Of a stretch of DNA of 38,359 bases, positions 25,190-33,358 are shown one piece after another. A program made the translations under genes and the position numbers. A model generated the notes under the pieces. That model was not told the DNA's origin and searched no databases. It was given only the letters and a program-made list of their open reading frames with translations. Source of the DNA: Acidimicrobiia bacterium (lineage in GTDB: Bacteria; Actinomycetota; Acidimicrobiia; Spongiisociales; UBA5794); NCBI GenBank assembly GCA_013003395.1, contig JABDJC010000023.1, forward strand, positions 1 to 38,359, in the 5' to 3' direction. Positions within the stretch are counted from its first letter, which is position 1. Each line of letters begins with the position of its first letter.

Positions 25190-26529
25190 CGAGCTTGGCG
25201 CAACGGCCTCTCGCGCCAACGCAGTCCCGTCAATTCACGCGGCCGATACTTGCGGCCATCGGCGTTGCAGCCGTCGCCTCCGTCGCCTTTTCAATCCCCT
25301 TGTTGTGGGGAGCGTTGATCGGCCTCGCCCTGTTCGCCGGGCTCGCGCTCGCAGACATCAGCCGAGCCACGATCGACGCGATTGTCCTGGCCTCCGTCGG
25401 CGCCGCAGCCGCGTGGTGGTTCGACAGTGTCCTCGACGGCCGGAGCGCTGCGATCGAGTTGCTCATCTCGCTGCGCGCCGGACTCGGATGGCTCGTCGTA
25501 GGCGCAACGGTTGGGGCGATTCTCGTCTTGCGACGTCCAACGGTGAACCCCGTCGCCGTCCCGGTCACGGCAGTGAGCGCCTATCTGGCCACCGCCCTCA
25601 TGAGCGCGTCAGGTGCTTCTGTCGGTGTGCTCGCGGATCTCGAGGCGCGGCAGCTACGCGAAGGCATTCTCCAAGTCCTCGGAGCTCCTTTTCATCTCGT
25701 GATCGGGTTGAGCGTCGTAGCGGTGGCCCTGGCGATCGTGTTCGGGTATCTCGCCCAGAGTGCTGCCGTTCCCGGAGTCGTCGGCTCGGCGCTCTTCACG
25801 CTCGTGGCATACAACCTCGTCGGATTCTCGGTGGCCGAGATCGTCGCGGAAACCAGTCGAGTAGGCGATTTGGCACGGGAGTTCTGGCCACCACAGTGGA
25901 CTTGGCCGAAGACCATCGGAAGCGAACCCACCAACGTGATCATCGAACCGATGATCGAAACGCTCCAGATCGCCGTGATCGGAGCGACGGTCGGATGCTT
26001 GCTCGCGATCCCCCTCGCCTTCTTCGCTTCTCGACCGACCACTCCAACCGAGCCCACCTACGTCGCGGCGAGGTGGATCCTGAGCGTTCTTCGAACAATT
26101 CCTGACCTCTTCTGGGCCGCCCTCTTCGCTTCGGCTGTCGGATTCGGTGCCCTGGCAGGAGCCCTGGCGATGATCATGTTCTCGTTGGTGATCATGGCCA
26201 AGCTCTTCTCGGAGACGATCGACTCGATCGACGCCGGGCCGCTCGAAGCCGCACGAACTTCGGGCGCGCGCTACACCCAGGTCATCCAGTACGGAGCCTT
26301 CCCTCAAGTGCTCCCAACCTATGTGGCATACGCCCTCTACATCTTCGAACTCAACATCAGAGCTTCAGTGGTGATCGGCGTCGTCGGCGCCGGCGGCATC
26401 GGTCGTCTCCTCGACGAGCAGCGCACGTTCTTCCAGTGGGATCGAGTGATGGCGATCGTCATCGTCATCTTTGCTGCCGTGATCGTCATCGAGCTGTTCA
26501 GCATCTGGGTCCGCAGGCGGCTCCTGTGA
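25186..26529 (+). CDS. phnE: PhnE-type permease with extra N-terminal membrane domain
   Basis: The 447-residue protein is far longer than usual PhnE (about 260-280 residues). The C-terminal part (about 250-447) is a normal permease module: ETLQIAVIGATVGCLLAIPLAFF, an EAA-type coupling loop EAARTSGARYTQVIQYGAFPQVLP and ELNIRASVVIGVVGAGGIG. The first 220 or so residues add several extra membrane helices (such as PLLWGALIGLALFAGLALADI, LGWLVVGATVGAILVL and HLVIGLSVVAVALAIVFGYL) that I cannot assign to a family. The GTG at 25186 overlaps phnC, and the stop overlaps the second permease as GTGA. Confidence 0.88.
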   Translation: MTSLAQRPLAPTQSRQFTRPILAAIGVAAVASVAFSIPLLWGALIGLALFAGLALADISRATIDAIVLASVGAAAAWWFDSVLDGRSAAIELLISLRAGLGWLVVGATVGAILVLRRPTVNPVAVPVTAVSAYLATALMSASGASVGVLADLEARQLREGILQVLGAPFHLVIGLSVVAVALAIVFGYLAQSAAVPGVVGSALFTLVAYNLVGFSVAEIVAETSRVGDLAREFWPPQWTWPKTIGSEPTNVIIEPMIETLQIAVIGATVGCLLAIPLAFFASRPTTPTEPTYVAARWILSVLRTIPDLFWAALFASAVGFGALAGALAMIMFSLVIMAKLFSETIDSIDAGPLEAARTSGARYTQVIQYGAFPQVLPTYVAYALYIFELNIRASVVIGVVGAGGIGRLLDEQRTFFQWDRVMAIVIVIFAAVIVIELFSIWVRRRLL

Positions 26530-27368
26530 ACCGACCGATCGCGCCAACCGCGCCACGCGTCATTCGTTGGGTCGTGACCACGGCGATCGTCGTGCCGTTC
26601 GTCTGGGCAGCGCTCGGTCTCGACGTCTCACTGGACCGTCTTGTGGAAGCCCCTGGTGCCATCTGGAGTCGTGTTGCGTCGATGTTCCCACCCGATTGGG
26701 GCGACATCTCGGAAATCCTCGGCAAGGTGCTCGAGTCGGTGAACGTCGCCTGGGTCGGCACCATCATCGGCGCCACGCTCTCGCTGCCGCTCGGCTATCT
26801 CGCAGCGACCAACATCTCGCCCCGCTGGGTGACCGGTCCGGTCCGGGGTCTCCTGTCTGCCATCAGGGCGTTCCCTGAACTCGTGCTGGCGATCATGTTC
26901 ATTCCGGCATTCGGGCTGGGACCTTTTGCTGCAACCCTCGCCATCGGACTGCATTCCATCGGGACGCTCGGCAAGCTCACCTCAGAGGTTCTCGAAGGAA
27001 CCGATGCTGGTCCTGTCGAAGCCATCGCGTCGGCAGGCGGCACGAAACTCCAACAACTCCGATTCGGGGTCTCGCCGCAAGCCATGCCGAACATCATCGC
27101 CTACTGGCTCTACCGATTCGAGATCAACATCAGAGCGTCCGCAGTACTGGGCGTGATCGGAGCGGGCGGCGTCGGTGATCTGCTGATCGGCCGGCTGCGT
27201 TTCCGCGAATGGGAGAAAGCCGGCGCCGTTCTGATCATCACCGTTGCGGTCGTGCTGATCATCGATTTCGCATCGTCGGCGATCCGGAGACGAATCATCA
27301 CCGGACACTCGGGCACCGGCCGAGTATCGAAAGCACTCAGCCTGCTGGTCCGACCGAGGGCAACATGA
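26526..27368 (+). CDS. phnE: Second PhnE-type permease
   Basis: This 280-residue permease of the PhnE family is of standard length. It has the N-terminal membrane anchor, VAWVGTIIGATLSLPLGYLAA, the coupling loop EAIASAGGTKLQQLRFGVSPQAMP and EINIRASAVLGVIGAGGVGDLL. With the upstream longer PhnE it would form the heterodimeric channel of the importer. GTG at 26526 overlaps the first permease stop, and its stop overlaps the dGTPase-like ATG, so five genes from phnD on are one transcription unit in all likelihood. Confidence 0.92.
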   Translation: MNRPIAPTAPRVIRWVVTTAIVVPFVWAALGLDVSLDRLVEAPGAIWSRVASMFPPDWGDISEILGKVLESVNVAWVGTIIGATLSLPLGYLAATNISPRWVTGPVRGLLSAIRAFPELVLAIMFIPAFGLGPFAATLAIGLHSIGTLGKLTSEVLEGTDAGPVEAIASAGGTKLQQLRFGVSPQAMPNIIAYWLYRFEINIRASAVLGVIGAGGVGDLLIGRLRFREWEKAGAVLIITVAVVLIIDFASSAIRRRIITGHSGTGRVSKALSLLVRPRAT

Positions 27369-28342
27369 GCCTCTTTCAAGAGCGGAGCCGTCTCGACATC
27401 GAGCGACAACTCGACGCCAACATGTCTCCTGGTGCCACTCGCACCACTCGGGGACGCCTCGAGTTCGAGCACCCCGACCCGCACCGCTCGGCCTTCGACC
27501 GAGATCGGGACCGAGTGCTACACGCGAAGGCCTTTCGCCGCCTCAAGCACAAGACCCAAGTGTTCATCAACCCAGAGGGCGATCACTACGTCACCCGTCT
27601 GACCCACACGCTGCAAGTGACCCAGATCGGCAGATCGATCGCTCGCTACCTCGGCCTGAACGAACCGCTGGCGGAAGCCATCTGCCTGGCGCACGACGTG
27701 GGTCACTCGCCTTTCGGGCACACCGGCGAAGAGGCGCTGAGCGACTACGTCGAAGGAGAGTGGCTTCACTCAGAACAGGGCGTTCGTGTGTTCAGCGTTC
27801 TCGAGCCGCTCAACCTGACATGGGAGGTGCTCGACGGAGTCCGAGCGCACTCGTGGAAGATCGCCAAAGGTCCAGCAACGCCGGAAGGAATGGTCTGCCG
27901 ATTCGCCGATCGCATCGCCTACCTCACGCACGACGTCGAAGACGCGGTGCGTGCCGAAGTCATCACCGTGGCCGACCTGCCGGCGAGAGCCAAGAGAGCG
28001 TTCGGCGTTCTGGGGTCCGAATGGATACACACGCTGGTGCAAGCCGTGGTTTCGGAGTCTGCCGGATCCGAAGCCATTTCGATGGATCCTGAGACACTCG
28101 AGGTGATGAACGAGCTACGCGAGTTCATGTTCGAGCGGGTCTATCTCCGCCCAGAGTCGCTCCCCCAGCGCAACCAGGCCATGCAGGTGGTCCATGACCT
28201 CGTGGACCACGTCTCTCGCACCCCAGAGCTCATACCGGAGACCTACCAGCACTCTGATGCAACCCAGATGCGGCAGGTGCTCGACTACGTGTCTGGCATG
28301 ACCGATCGCTATGCACTCCGGCTACACGACGAGCTGACGTGA
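27365..28342 (+). CDS. dGTPase-like HD-domain triphosphohydrolase
   Basis: The 325-residue HD protein has the dNTP triphosphohydrolase landmarks: DRDRVLHAKAFRRLKHKTQVF, RLTHTLQVTQIGRSIAR with metal ligand H81, the HD pair H110-D111 in CLAHDVGHSPFGHTGE, and RFADRIAYLTHDVEDA with the final Asp. Such enzymes split dGTP or other dNTPs to the deoxynucleoside and triphosphate. ATG at 27365 overlaps the second permease stop by 4 bases. Translational coupling to a Phn-type importer is unusual, since dgt genes in actinobacteria more often sit near dnaG. It converges on the histidine kinase with 4 bases between. Confidence 0.9.
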   Translation: MSLFQERSRLDIERQLDANMSPGATRTTRGRLEFEHPDPHRSAFDRDRDRVLHAKAFRRLKHKTQVFINPEGDHYVTRLTHTLQVTQIGRSIARYLGLNEPLAEAICLAHDVGHSPFGHTGEEALSDYVEGEWLHSEQGVRVFSVLEPLNLTWEVLDGVRAHSWKIAKGPATPEGMVCRFADRIAYLTHDVEDAVRAEVITVADLPARAKRAFGVLGSEWIHTLVQAVVSESAGSEAISMDPETLEVMNELREFMFERVYLRPESLPQRNQAMQVVHDLVDHVSRTPELIPETYQHSDATQMRQVLDYVSGMTDRYALRLHDELT

Positions 28343-28346
28343 GCGG

Positions 28347-30296
28347 TCAAGACGCCTGAGCGACCGTCGGATCTGACATCTCGGATTCTGCGGGCAGTTC
28401 GAAGCGGAAGATGGTTTCCCTCCCGACTCGTCGATACGTCAAGTCGCCTCCCATGAGGCGGGCGAGGCGTCGTGACAGGGTCAATCCGAGACCGACTGAA
28501 CCGGCCTGAGTTCCAGCATCGTGCGCGGAGACATATGCGCCGAAGATCGATTCCGGATCGGCCGCACCGATGCCGTCGCCGTCGTCTCTGACCTCGATGT
28601 ACGCGAGTCCTGGGTCTGATCCGACGGCAATCGCCACTTTGGAACCGCCGTAGCGAGCAGCGTTGGACACGAGGTTTCGCACGACCTGCCGCACTCGCAA
28701 CGGGTCTGAGATGACCGAGACTTCGTTCACCTCCAGCGAGATCGGGCCGTCAGCGGCTGAAGCGACCACCTGAGTGGTCAACGAGACGAGATCGACTTCG
28801 ACGCGGCGGATCGCCAAGACACCGAGATCCATGCGTGCCGCCGTGAGCAGGTCGTCGACGATGTCGCTGAGGTCGTTCGATTCGCCGGCGATGACAGAGG
28901 CCATCTCCCCGATCATCTCCGGACTGAACTCCTCCGGGCTTTCTTCGAGCAGCGAGGCATATCCGAGGATCGAAGTGAGTGGAGTCCGCAGTTCGTGGCT
29001 CACGGCAGCGATCAGCTGATCCTTCGATCGGATGAGTCGCTGCTTGTCTTCGATTTCCTCGCGCAGTCGATCTTCGGCGACAGCCCGAGCGGCGCTACCC
29101 CCTACTTGGCGACCCGCCGCTTCGAGCAACTGAAGGTCGCCATCATCAAATCGAGGCGCAGGACTCTGGCGACCCGATACGGCGAGGACACCGACAACCA
29201 GATCACCGACCAGGAGCGGAGCGGCGATTGCGGAGGGGAAGGCGTGCCCGCCGGCAACCCAACGACTCAGCGGCGACGTGCGCTCTGTGAGTCGGTGCGC
29301 CGAACGGCCGATCTTCGCCACGACTTCGTCTCCGGTTTCGACTGGCCGAACACTCCAATTGTGCTCATGGCTGCATCTGGCCTCGAACCAGCGGTCACCG
29401 TCGCTCAAGAGCACGACAGCCTCGTCGGCTCGCAGACGTCCGGTGATCTCGTACAAACCGTGTTGGGCCACGTCGTCAAGCGAACGCGCTTCGCCGAACG
29501 CCTCAGCGAATGCGTACAGCGCCGTCAGTTCTTGCGTCCGTCGCACGTTGCGTCCGTAGATTCGCAGAGACAAGATCCCGCCGGCAGACAACACGATCAT
29601 CGGGCCGATGGCCCACAGATTGATGGACGCGACGAGGAGACTCGTGACCCCGATGATCGCCGCAATCAGGCTCGTCGCCCATGCGACAACGAGGCTCTTG
29701 AGCATGGCGGTCACGTCACGTTCCGGATCGTTGATCGCTATGACTGCGGTGACCGTGAACCCGAGGACGACGGCTTCGGCCAAGACCGCGGCGAGAATCG
29801 CCAACCATAAGCGCGTCTCGCCAATCGAGGCGCCGGCCTCGGTGAGGGCGTTGCGGACCACGAGAAGCGCAATGGCCGAACCGAACACGCTGTTGGTGCG
29901 ATTGAACGCGAGCTTCAGACGGCGTTGGCCCTTGAGGACCTGAGCGAGGCCGCTCCCGATGAACCGGGCGACGATGTAGCCGAGCGGTCCGACGGTGGCC
30001 AGCCCGATGACCGCAGGAATCTCGATGAACGTCAGCGTGTGCGCTCCGCGCCTGGTGTGAATGTGCACCGCCACCCACTCCGCTACGAAGAATGCGGCCG
30101 CCAGAAGCCAGAGCGGTGTGGAGAACGGTGCCGCCGACAGCGCTTCTTCGCCTCGAAGCGAGAACGCAACTGCCAGTCCGAACGCGGCCATGGAGGCCAC
30201 GAGGGTCCACGTGGCACGTTTCGGATGACGCCGGGCGAGCGTCAGCCAGTCGACGCGCCGGACGGCTCCGCTGCCGGAGCCGTCTTTGAAGCGCAC
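28347..30296 (-). CDS. Sensor histidine kinase with multi-TM sensor and GAF domain
   Basis: The 649-residue protein has an N-terminal membrane sensor of about seven helices (residues 30-245), a GAF-like domain (about 255-405), HisKA with phospho-acceptor H434 in SHELRTPLTSILGY, and a HATPase domain (VVRNLVSNAARYGG, RDDGDGIG, GSVGLGLTLSRRLA). The membrane part resembles MASE-type integral sensors, but no family can be fixed by eye. The GTG at 30296 follows the GNTWT repeat gene by 8 bases on the same strand, so the two are very likely co-transcribed. No response regulator gene is next to it. Confidence 0.9.
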   Translation of the reverse strand: MRFKDGSGSGAVRRVDWLTLARRHPKRATWTLVASMAAFGLAVAFSLRGEEALSAAPFSTPLWLLAAAFFVAEWVAVHIHTRRGAHTLTFIEIPAVIGLATVGPLGYIVARFIGSGLAQVLKGQRRLKLAFNRTNSVFGSAIALLVVRNALTEAGASIGETRLWLAILAAVLAEAVVLGFTVTAVIAINDPERDVTAMLKSLVVAWATSLIAAIIGVTSLLVASINLWAIGPMIVLSAGGILSLRIYGRNVRRTQELTALYAFAEAFGEARSLDDVAQHGLYEITGRLRADEAVVLLSDGDRWFEARCSHEHNWSVRPVETGDEVVAKIGRSAHRLTERTSPLSRWVAGGHAFPSAIAAPLLVGDLVVGVLAVSGRQSPAPRFDDGDLQLLEAAGRQVGGSAARAVAEDRLREEIEDKQRLIRSKDQLIAAVSHELRTPLTSILGYASLLEESPEEFSPEMIGEMASVIAGESNDLSDIVDDLLTAARMDLGVLAIRRVEVDLVSLTTQVVASAADGPISLEVNEVSVISDPLRVRQVVRNLVSNAARYGGSKVAIAVGSDPGLAYIEVRDDGDGIGAADPESIFGAYVSAHDAGTQAGSVGLGLTLSRRLARLMGGDLTYRRVGRETIFRFELPAESEMSDPTVAQAS

Positions 30297-30304
30297 GTCA
30301 GTGT

Positions 30305-30799
30305 TCAGGGTGTGGATCCTGGAGTCGGGAGCATCAACAGTTCGAAGCCTGTCCAGGTGTTACCCAGCGGGTCGAAGCCTGTCCAGGTGTTACCCAGCGG
30401 GTCGATGCCTGTCCAGGTGTTGCCGTCGATCTGTTCGAAGGTCCAGGTGTTTCCCAGCGGGTCTACGCCGGTCCACGTGTTGCCGTCGATTCTCTCGAAC
30501 GTCCAGGTGTTCCCGAGCGGATCGAGCCCGGTCCAGGTGTTCCCGAGCGTACGTTCGAAGGTCCAGGTGTTCCCGAGTGGATCGACGCCGGTCCAGGTGT
30601 TCCCGTTGACACGTTCCACGGTCCAGGTGTTGCCGAGCAACGCGTGAATCGAATTGCCTTGCACGGGACGGTCTTGGCGCTCGACACGCTGACCTCGGTC
30701 ACCGCGGTTGCTCGCTTGTGCTGCCGGAACCGCAAGGATCGAGACCGCCAGGGCAACCACACCAAACAGGGCAGTGAATCGTTGGGCACGTCGTCTCAT
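30305..30799 (-). CDS. Secreted GNTWT decapeptide-repeat protein
   Basis: The 164-residue protein has a signal peptide (residues 1-29, cleavage expected after AVPAAQA), a short polar region, then ten tandem 10-residue repeats that all begin GNTWT. Repeats of the form GNTWT-GxDPL alternate with GNTWT-FERxx in the first eight; the last two are both GNTWTGF. A short tail ends LLMLPTPGSTP. I do not know a family with this repeat. Regular Trp/Thr/Asn spacing suggests a beta-solenoid or a surface or glycan-binding rod, which is inference. ATG at 30799 has GGAG 7 bases upstream. The sensor kinase gene follows 8 bases after its stop. Confidence 0.8.
   Translation of the reverse strand: MRRRAQRFTALFGVVALAVSILAVPAAQASNRGDRGQRVERQDRPVQGNSIHALLGNTWTVERVNGNTWTGVDPLGNTWTFERTLGNTWTGLDPLGNTWTFERIDGNTWTGVDPLGNTWTFEQIDGNTWTGIDPLGNTWTGFDPLGNTWTGFELLMLPTPGSTP
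30335..30634 (-). repeat. Ten exact-phase 30-bp coding repeats
   Basis: The array encodes the GNTWT repeats. On the plus strand GTCCAGGTGT recurs every 30 bases from 30351 to 30630, with one variant (GTCCACGTGT at 30471). Phase is kept without a single indel over 300 bases, and a 60-base super-period reflects alternation of two repeat types. High identity at DNA level, including silent positions, points to recent expansion or gene conversion. Confidence 0.92.
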
Positions 30800-30815
30800 T
30801 TCAGGTCTCCAGAAG

Positions 30816-30857
30816 TAGAAGAGGTGGGCACTTCTTCTATCGGCAAAAGACCGGTCT
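30816..30857 (-). promoter_or_regulatory. Palindromes in the leader of the GNTWT-repeat gene
   Basis: Just upstream of the ribosome site, TAGAAGA (30816-30822) and TCTTCTA (30833-30839) can pair around a 10-base loop. Nine bases further upstream is the perfect 10-bp palindrome AGACCGGTCT (30848-30857). Either could be an operator, and the first could fold in the mRNA. I see no convincing -35/-10 pair. Confidence 0.35.
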
Positions 30858-30941
30858 AATACGAGGACTAATGCGGCGTATGACGCGTTTGGGTGGTATT
30901 CCCAGCACACGAAGTGACTAGTCAGCTTTGGCCCTGTCCGG

Positions 30942-30957
30942 ACTCGGTCAGCCGAGT
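30942..30957 (-). terminator. Hairpin at the end of the methyltransfer operon
   Basis: ACTCGG and CCGAGT form a 6-bp stem with a 4-base loop that spans the stop codon of the methylenetetrahydrofolate reductase gene. There is no T-run. It could end transcription before the GNTWT-repeat gene on the same strand, but it is weak. Confidence 0.3.
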
Positions 30958-31805
30958 TCGGCGAGCATCTCTTTGCGCCATCGCTCTGTCGACTCGACTT
31001 GGTTGAACGTATAGATGTGAAACCCGTGAATCCCGTTGCTGGGCTCGGCGATCGCGTCGGCCATCCCGATCAACAGGGCATCCGGGCTGTACCCGCCCGG
31101 CCGTACGAGCTTGCCGACGAGGCTCGTGTTCTTCGTCAAGAACTTCAGCGAGTCCCCGACTCCAATGCGAGCAGAGATGCCGATCAACTTTCGGAGTTCG
31201 GCGACGCCAGGGATTCCGAGGTACGCGGGAAGGTCGATGCCTTGCGCTCTCCGGTCTCGCAACCATCCAACGATCGTGTCGGGCGTGAAACACATCTGGG
31301 TGGTCATCGACGAGGCAAACGGAGCTTTGTCATGCAGTGCCTGATCCAGGGCGTCCTGTGGAATGACGGGGTGTCCTTCCGGATACGCGGGAAAGCCGAT
31401 GTCGACGAGCCCATGGCCGATTTCCTTCATGGCTTCGAGAAGGCTGAGTCCGTCGTAGAAGTCTCCAGGAGGATCTGCATCACCGCCGACGACAAATGCC
31501 TTGGTGATTCCCGCGTCATCGAGTTGGCTCAAGATGCTCTCCAACTCGGCGCGATCGGTGGTGAGTCGGGCCGAAAGGTGTGGAACCACATCGAAGCCGA
31601 GATCGAGAAGCTCTCGACTCAAATCGACGGTGGCCTGCATGCCCTTGGCCGGCGACGCGGTGACGGTGACGGTCGCCCCGGTAGGCAAGAAGGCCGCCTG
31701 CTCCATGGCGTTCTTGAGCGGTATCAACTCATATTTGGGATGCTCCAACAGCGGCCGCAGGGCCGCGGCGCCCGCTTCGCTGATTCGGATTCTTCGCTTG
31801 GACAA
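30948..31805 (-). CDS. Methylenetetrahydrofolate reductase-like protein
   Basis: This 285-residue TIM-barrel protein of the MetF family contains ATVTVTASPAKGMQATVDLS, VVPHLSARL, AFVVGGDADPPGDFYDGLSLL, DIGFPAYPEGHPVI and SSMTTQMCF, which are MTHFR active-site and flavin-binding regions. As the last gene of a corrinoid methyltransfer operon it probably oxidises methyl-THF to methylene-THF rather than serving methionine synthesis. The start is TTG at 31805, because AGGAGG lies 7 bases upstream and no better codon is available. It follows the MttB-family gene by 11 bases. Confidence 0.9.
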   Translation of the reverse strand: MSKRRIRISEAGAAALRPLLEHPKYELIPLKNAMEQAAFLPTGATVTVTASPAKGMQATVDLSRELLDLGFDVVPHLSARLTTDRAELESILSQLDDAGITKAFVVGGDADPPGDFYDGLSLLEAMKEIGHGLVDIGFPAYPEGHPVIPQDALDQALHDKAPFASSMTTQMCFTPDTIVGWLRDRRAQGIDLPAYLGIPGVAELRKLIGISARIGVGDSLKFLTKNTSLVGKLVRPGGYSPDALLIGMADAIAEPSNGIHGFHIYTFNQVESTERWRKEMLAELG

Positions 31806-31816
31806 GATGCTTCCTC

Positions 31817-33358
31817 CTAGACGCCCGAGTCTGGGAAGGACGCCTTCTTGCGATCGATCCACTCACGGAGCTCTTCGTCTTTCGCCTCATCGAGGTGCGG
31901 CGCCTCGTATTCTGCCAACATCTTGGTCCACGTCTCGTGGGCACGCGTTCCCGAGTCTTTGCCGCCGTCTTCCAACCATTGTTCGAAACTGTTGTTGTCT
32001 GCCTGCTCGGAGCGCCAGAACGCGGTCTCGAAGTTGGCCAACGTGTGGGCCGAGCCGAGAAAGTGCTGTCCCGGGCCGTTGGTGAGCATCGCGTCGAGGG
32101 CCTGCCCCGTTTCGGACAGATCAACGCCCTGCACCCACGTTTCGGCCATCGATGCCTGATCGGCATCGAAGATGAACTTCTCGTAGCCCATCGTCAACCC
32201 GCCCTCCAGCCAGCCGGCCGCGTGCAACACGAAGTTCACTCCAGCTTGCACCGTGGGTAGAAAGCTCATCGCCGACTCGTACGCGGCTTGGGCATCGAGC
32301 GTCTTGGAGGCCGTGAAGTTGCCGCCACTTCGCACCGGGACCCCGAGTCTGCGGGCAAGCGCAGCCACCGTGTAGAGCACCATCGCAGGCTCAGGGGTAC
32401 CGAACGTCGGCGCTCCGGTCTGCATCGACATCGAGCTCGCGAACGATCCGAATATGACCGGCGCACCTGGACGAACGATCTGTGTGAAGGTCATCCCGGC
32501 CATCGCCTCGGCAAGTGTCTGCGTTGCGGCGCCGGCAGCCGTGACCGGAGCCATGGCTCCGGCCAGGATGAACGGTGTCAGCAACGTTGCTTGGTTGGCC
32601 TGTGCGTACTCCTTGGCCGATCCGAGCATCGCGTAGTCCCACGACATCGGGGAGTTGGCATTGCACAGTGCGAGGACCACGGTGTTCTCCTCCACGAACT
32701 CTTCGCCAAACAAGACTCGACACATGTCCACAGTGTCGCGAGCGCGGTCTGGATTCGTCACCGACCCCATGAACGGCTTGTCGTGATAGCGCATGTGCGA
32801 ATACACCATGTCGTAATGTCGCGTCTCGACCGGCAGATCGACCGGCTCGCACAGCGTCCCACCGCCGTGATGCAACGATCCGGTCATGTGCGTCAGCTTG
32901 GCGAAGTTCCTGAAGTCCTCGATCGTTGCATAGCGGCGTCCCCGGTCGAGATCCCTGACAAACGGCGACCCATAGGCAGGCGCCAACACCAGATGGGGAT
33001 CACCGATCACGACCGAATTCTTCGGATTGCGAGCGACTTGGGTGAAGGTCCGCGGCGCCGACGCCTGAATTATCTCACGGCACATTCCGGTCGGGAACCG
33101 AACGCGATGGCCATCGACTTCTGCGCCCGCGGAGGCATAGATCTCAAGCGCTTCGGGATAGTTGTCGATCTCGATTCCGACCTCGGCGAGGAGCCGATCG
33201 GCGTTTTGCTCGATGAGGGCCAGACCCTCCTCACTCACTACTTCCACCGGAGACAGACTCCGGGTCAGGAACGGAACCTGGTCCATCGCCTTAGACGTGC
33301 GGGCAGCCTGGCGGGCGGCTCGGCCTCCGGAGCGCCTACTGCGAGTTGAGTCGGTCAT
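31817..33358 (-). CDS. MttB-family (trimethylamine methyltransferase-like) protein, non-pyrrolysine
   Basis: The 513-residue protein belongs to the MttB superfamily (GIEIDNYPEALEIYASAGAEVDG; APAYGSPFVRDLDRGRRYAT; FTQIVRPGAPVIFGSFAS; SGGNFTASKTLDAQAAYESA; GGLTMGYEKFIFDADQ). Members transfer a methyl from a quaternary or tertiary amine to a corrinoid protein. The frame is open throughout with no UAG, so it is of the non-pyrrolysine type, whose known members act on glycine betaine, proline betaine, carnitine or gamma-butyrobetaine. The N-terminus is Arg-rich. ATG at 33358 overlaps the activator stop by 4 bases. The exact methyl donor is unknown. Confidence 0.9.
   Translation of the reverse strand: MTDSTRSRRSGGRAARQAARTSKAMDQVPFLTRSLSPVEVVSEEGLALIEQNADRLLAEVGIEIDNYPEALEIYASAGAEVDGHRVRFPTGMCREIIQASAPRTFTQVARNPKNSVVIGDPHLVLAPAYGSPFVRDLDRGRRYATIEDFRNFAKLTHMTGSLHHGGGTLCEPVDLPVETRHYDMVYSHMRYHDKPFMGSVTNPDRARDTVDMCRVLFGEEFVEENTVVLALCNANSPMSWDYAMLGSAKEYAQANQATLLTPFILAGAMAPVTAAGAATQTLAEAMAGMTFTQIVRPGAPVIFGSFASSMSMQTGAPTFGTPEPAMVLYTVAALARRLGVPVRSGGNFTASKTLDAQAAYESAMSFLPTVQAGVNFVLHAAGWLEGGLTMGYEKFIFDADQASMAETWVQGVDLSETGQALDAMLTNGPGQHFLGSAHTLANFETAFWRSEQADNNSFEQWLEDGGKDSGTRAHETWTKMLAEYEAPHLDEAKDEELREWIDRKKASFPDSGV

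Noticed and set aside
30335-30634. Regular 30-bp repeats that could suggest a CRISPR array or a tandem DNA-binding array
   Set aside because: Repeats abut without spacers, keep a coding frame with a signal peptide and ribosome site, and alternate in two coding types. They are coding repeats.
29925-30647. Plus-strand open frame with PVQVFPSGS repeats opposite the GNTWT array
   Set aside because: It is the antisense reading of the 30-bp repeats and runs into the histidine kinase gene. The minus strand has the signal peptide and ribosome site.
30835-30850. GCCGATAG on the minus strand upstream of the repeat gene, like the -10 of WhiG/FliA sigma promoters
   Set aside because: No TAAA-like -35 element is found 14-16 bases upstream, so the match is incomplete.
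31817-33358. Possible pyrrolysine (UAG) in the MttB-family gene
   Set aside because: The frame is open over 513 codons with no internal UAG, and MttB homology is continuous.
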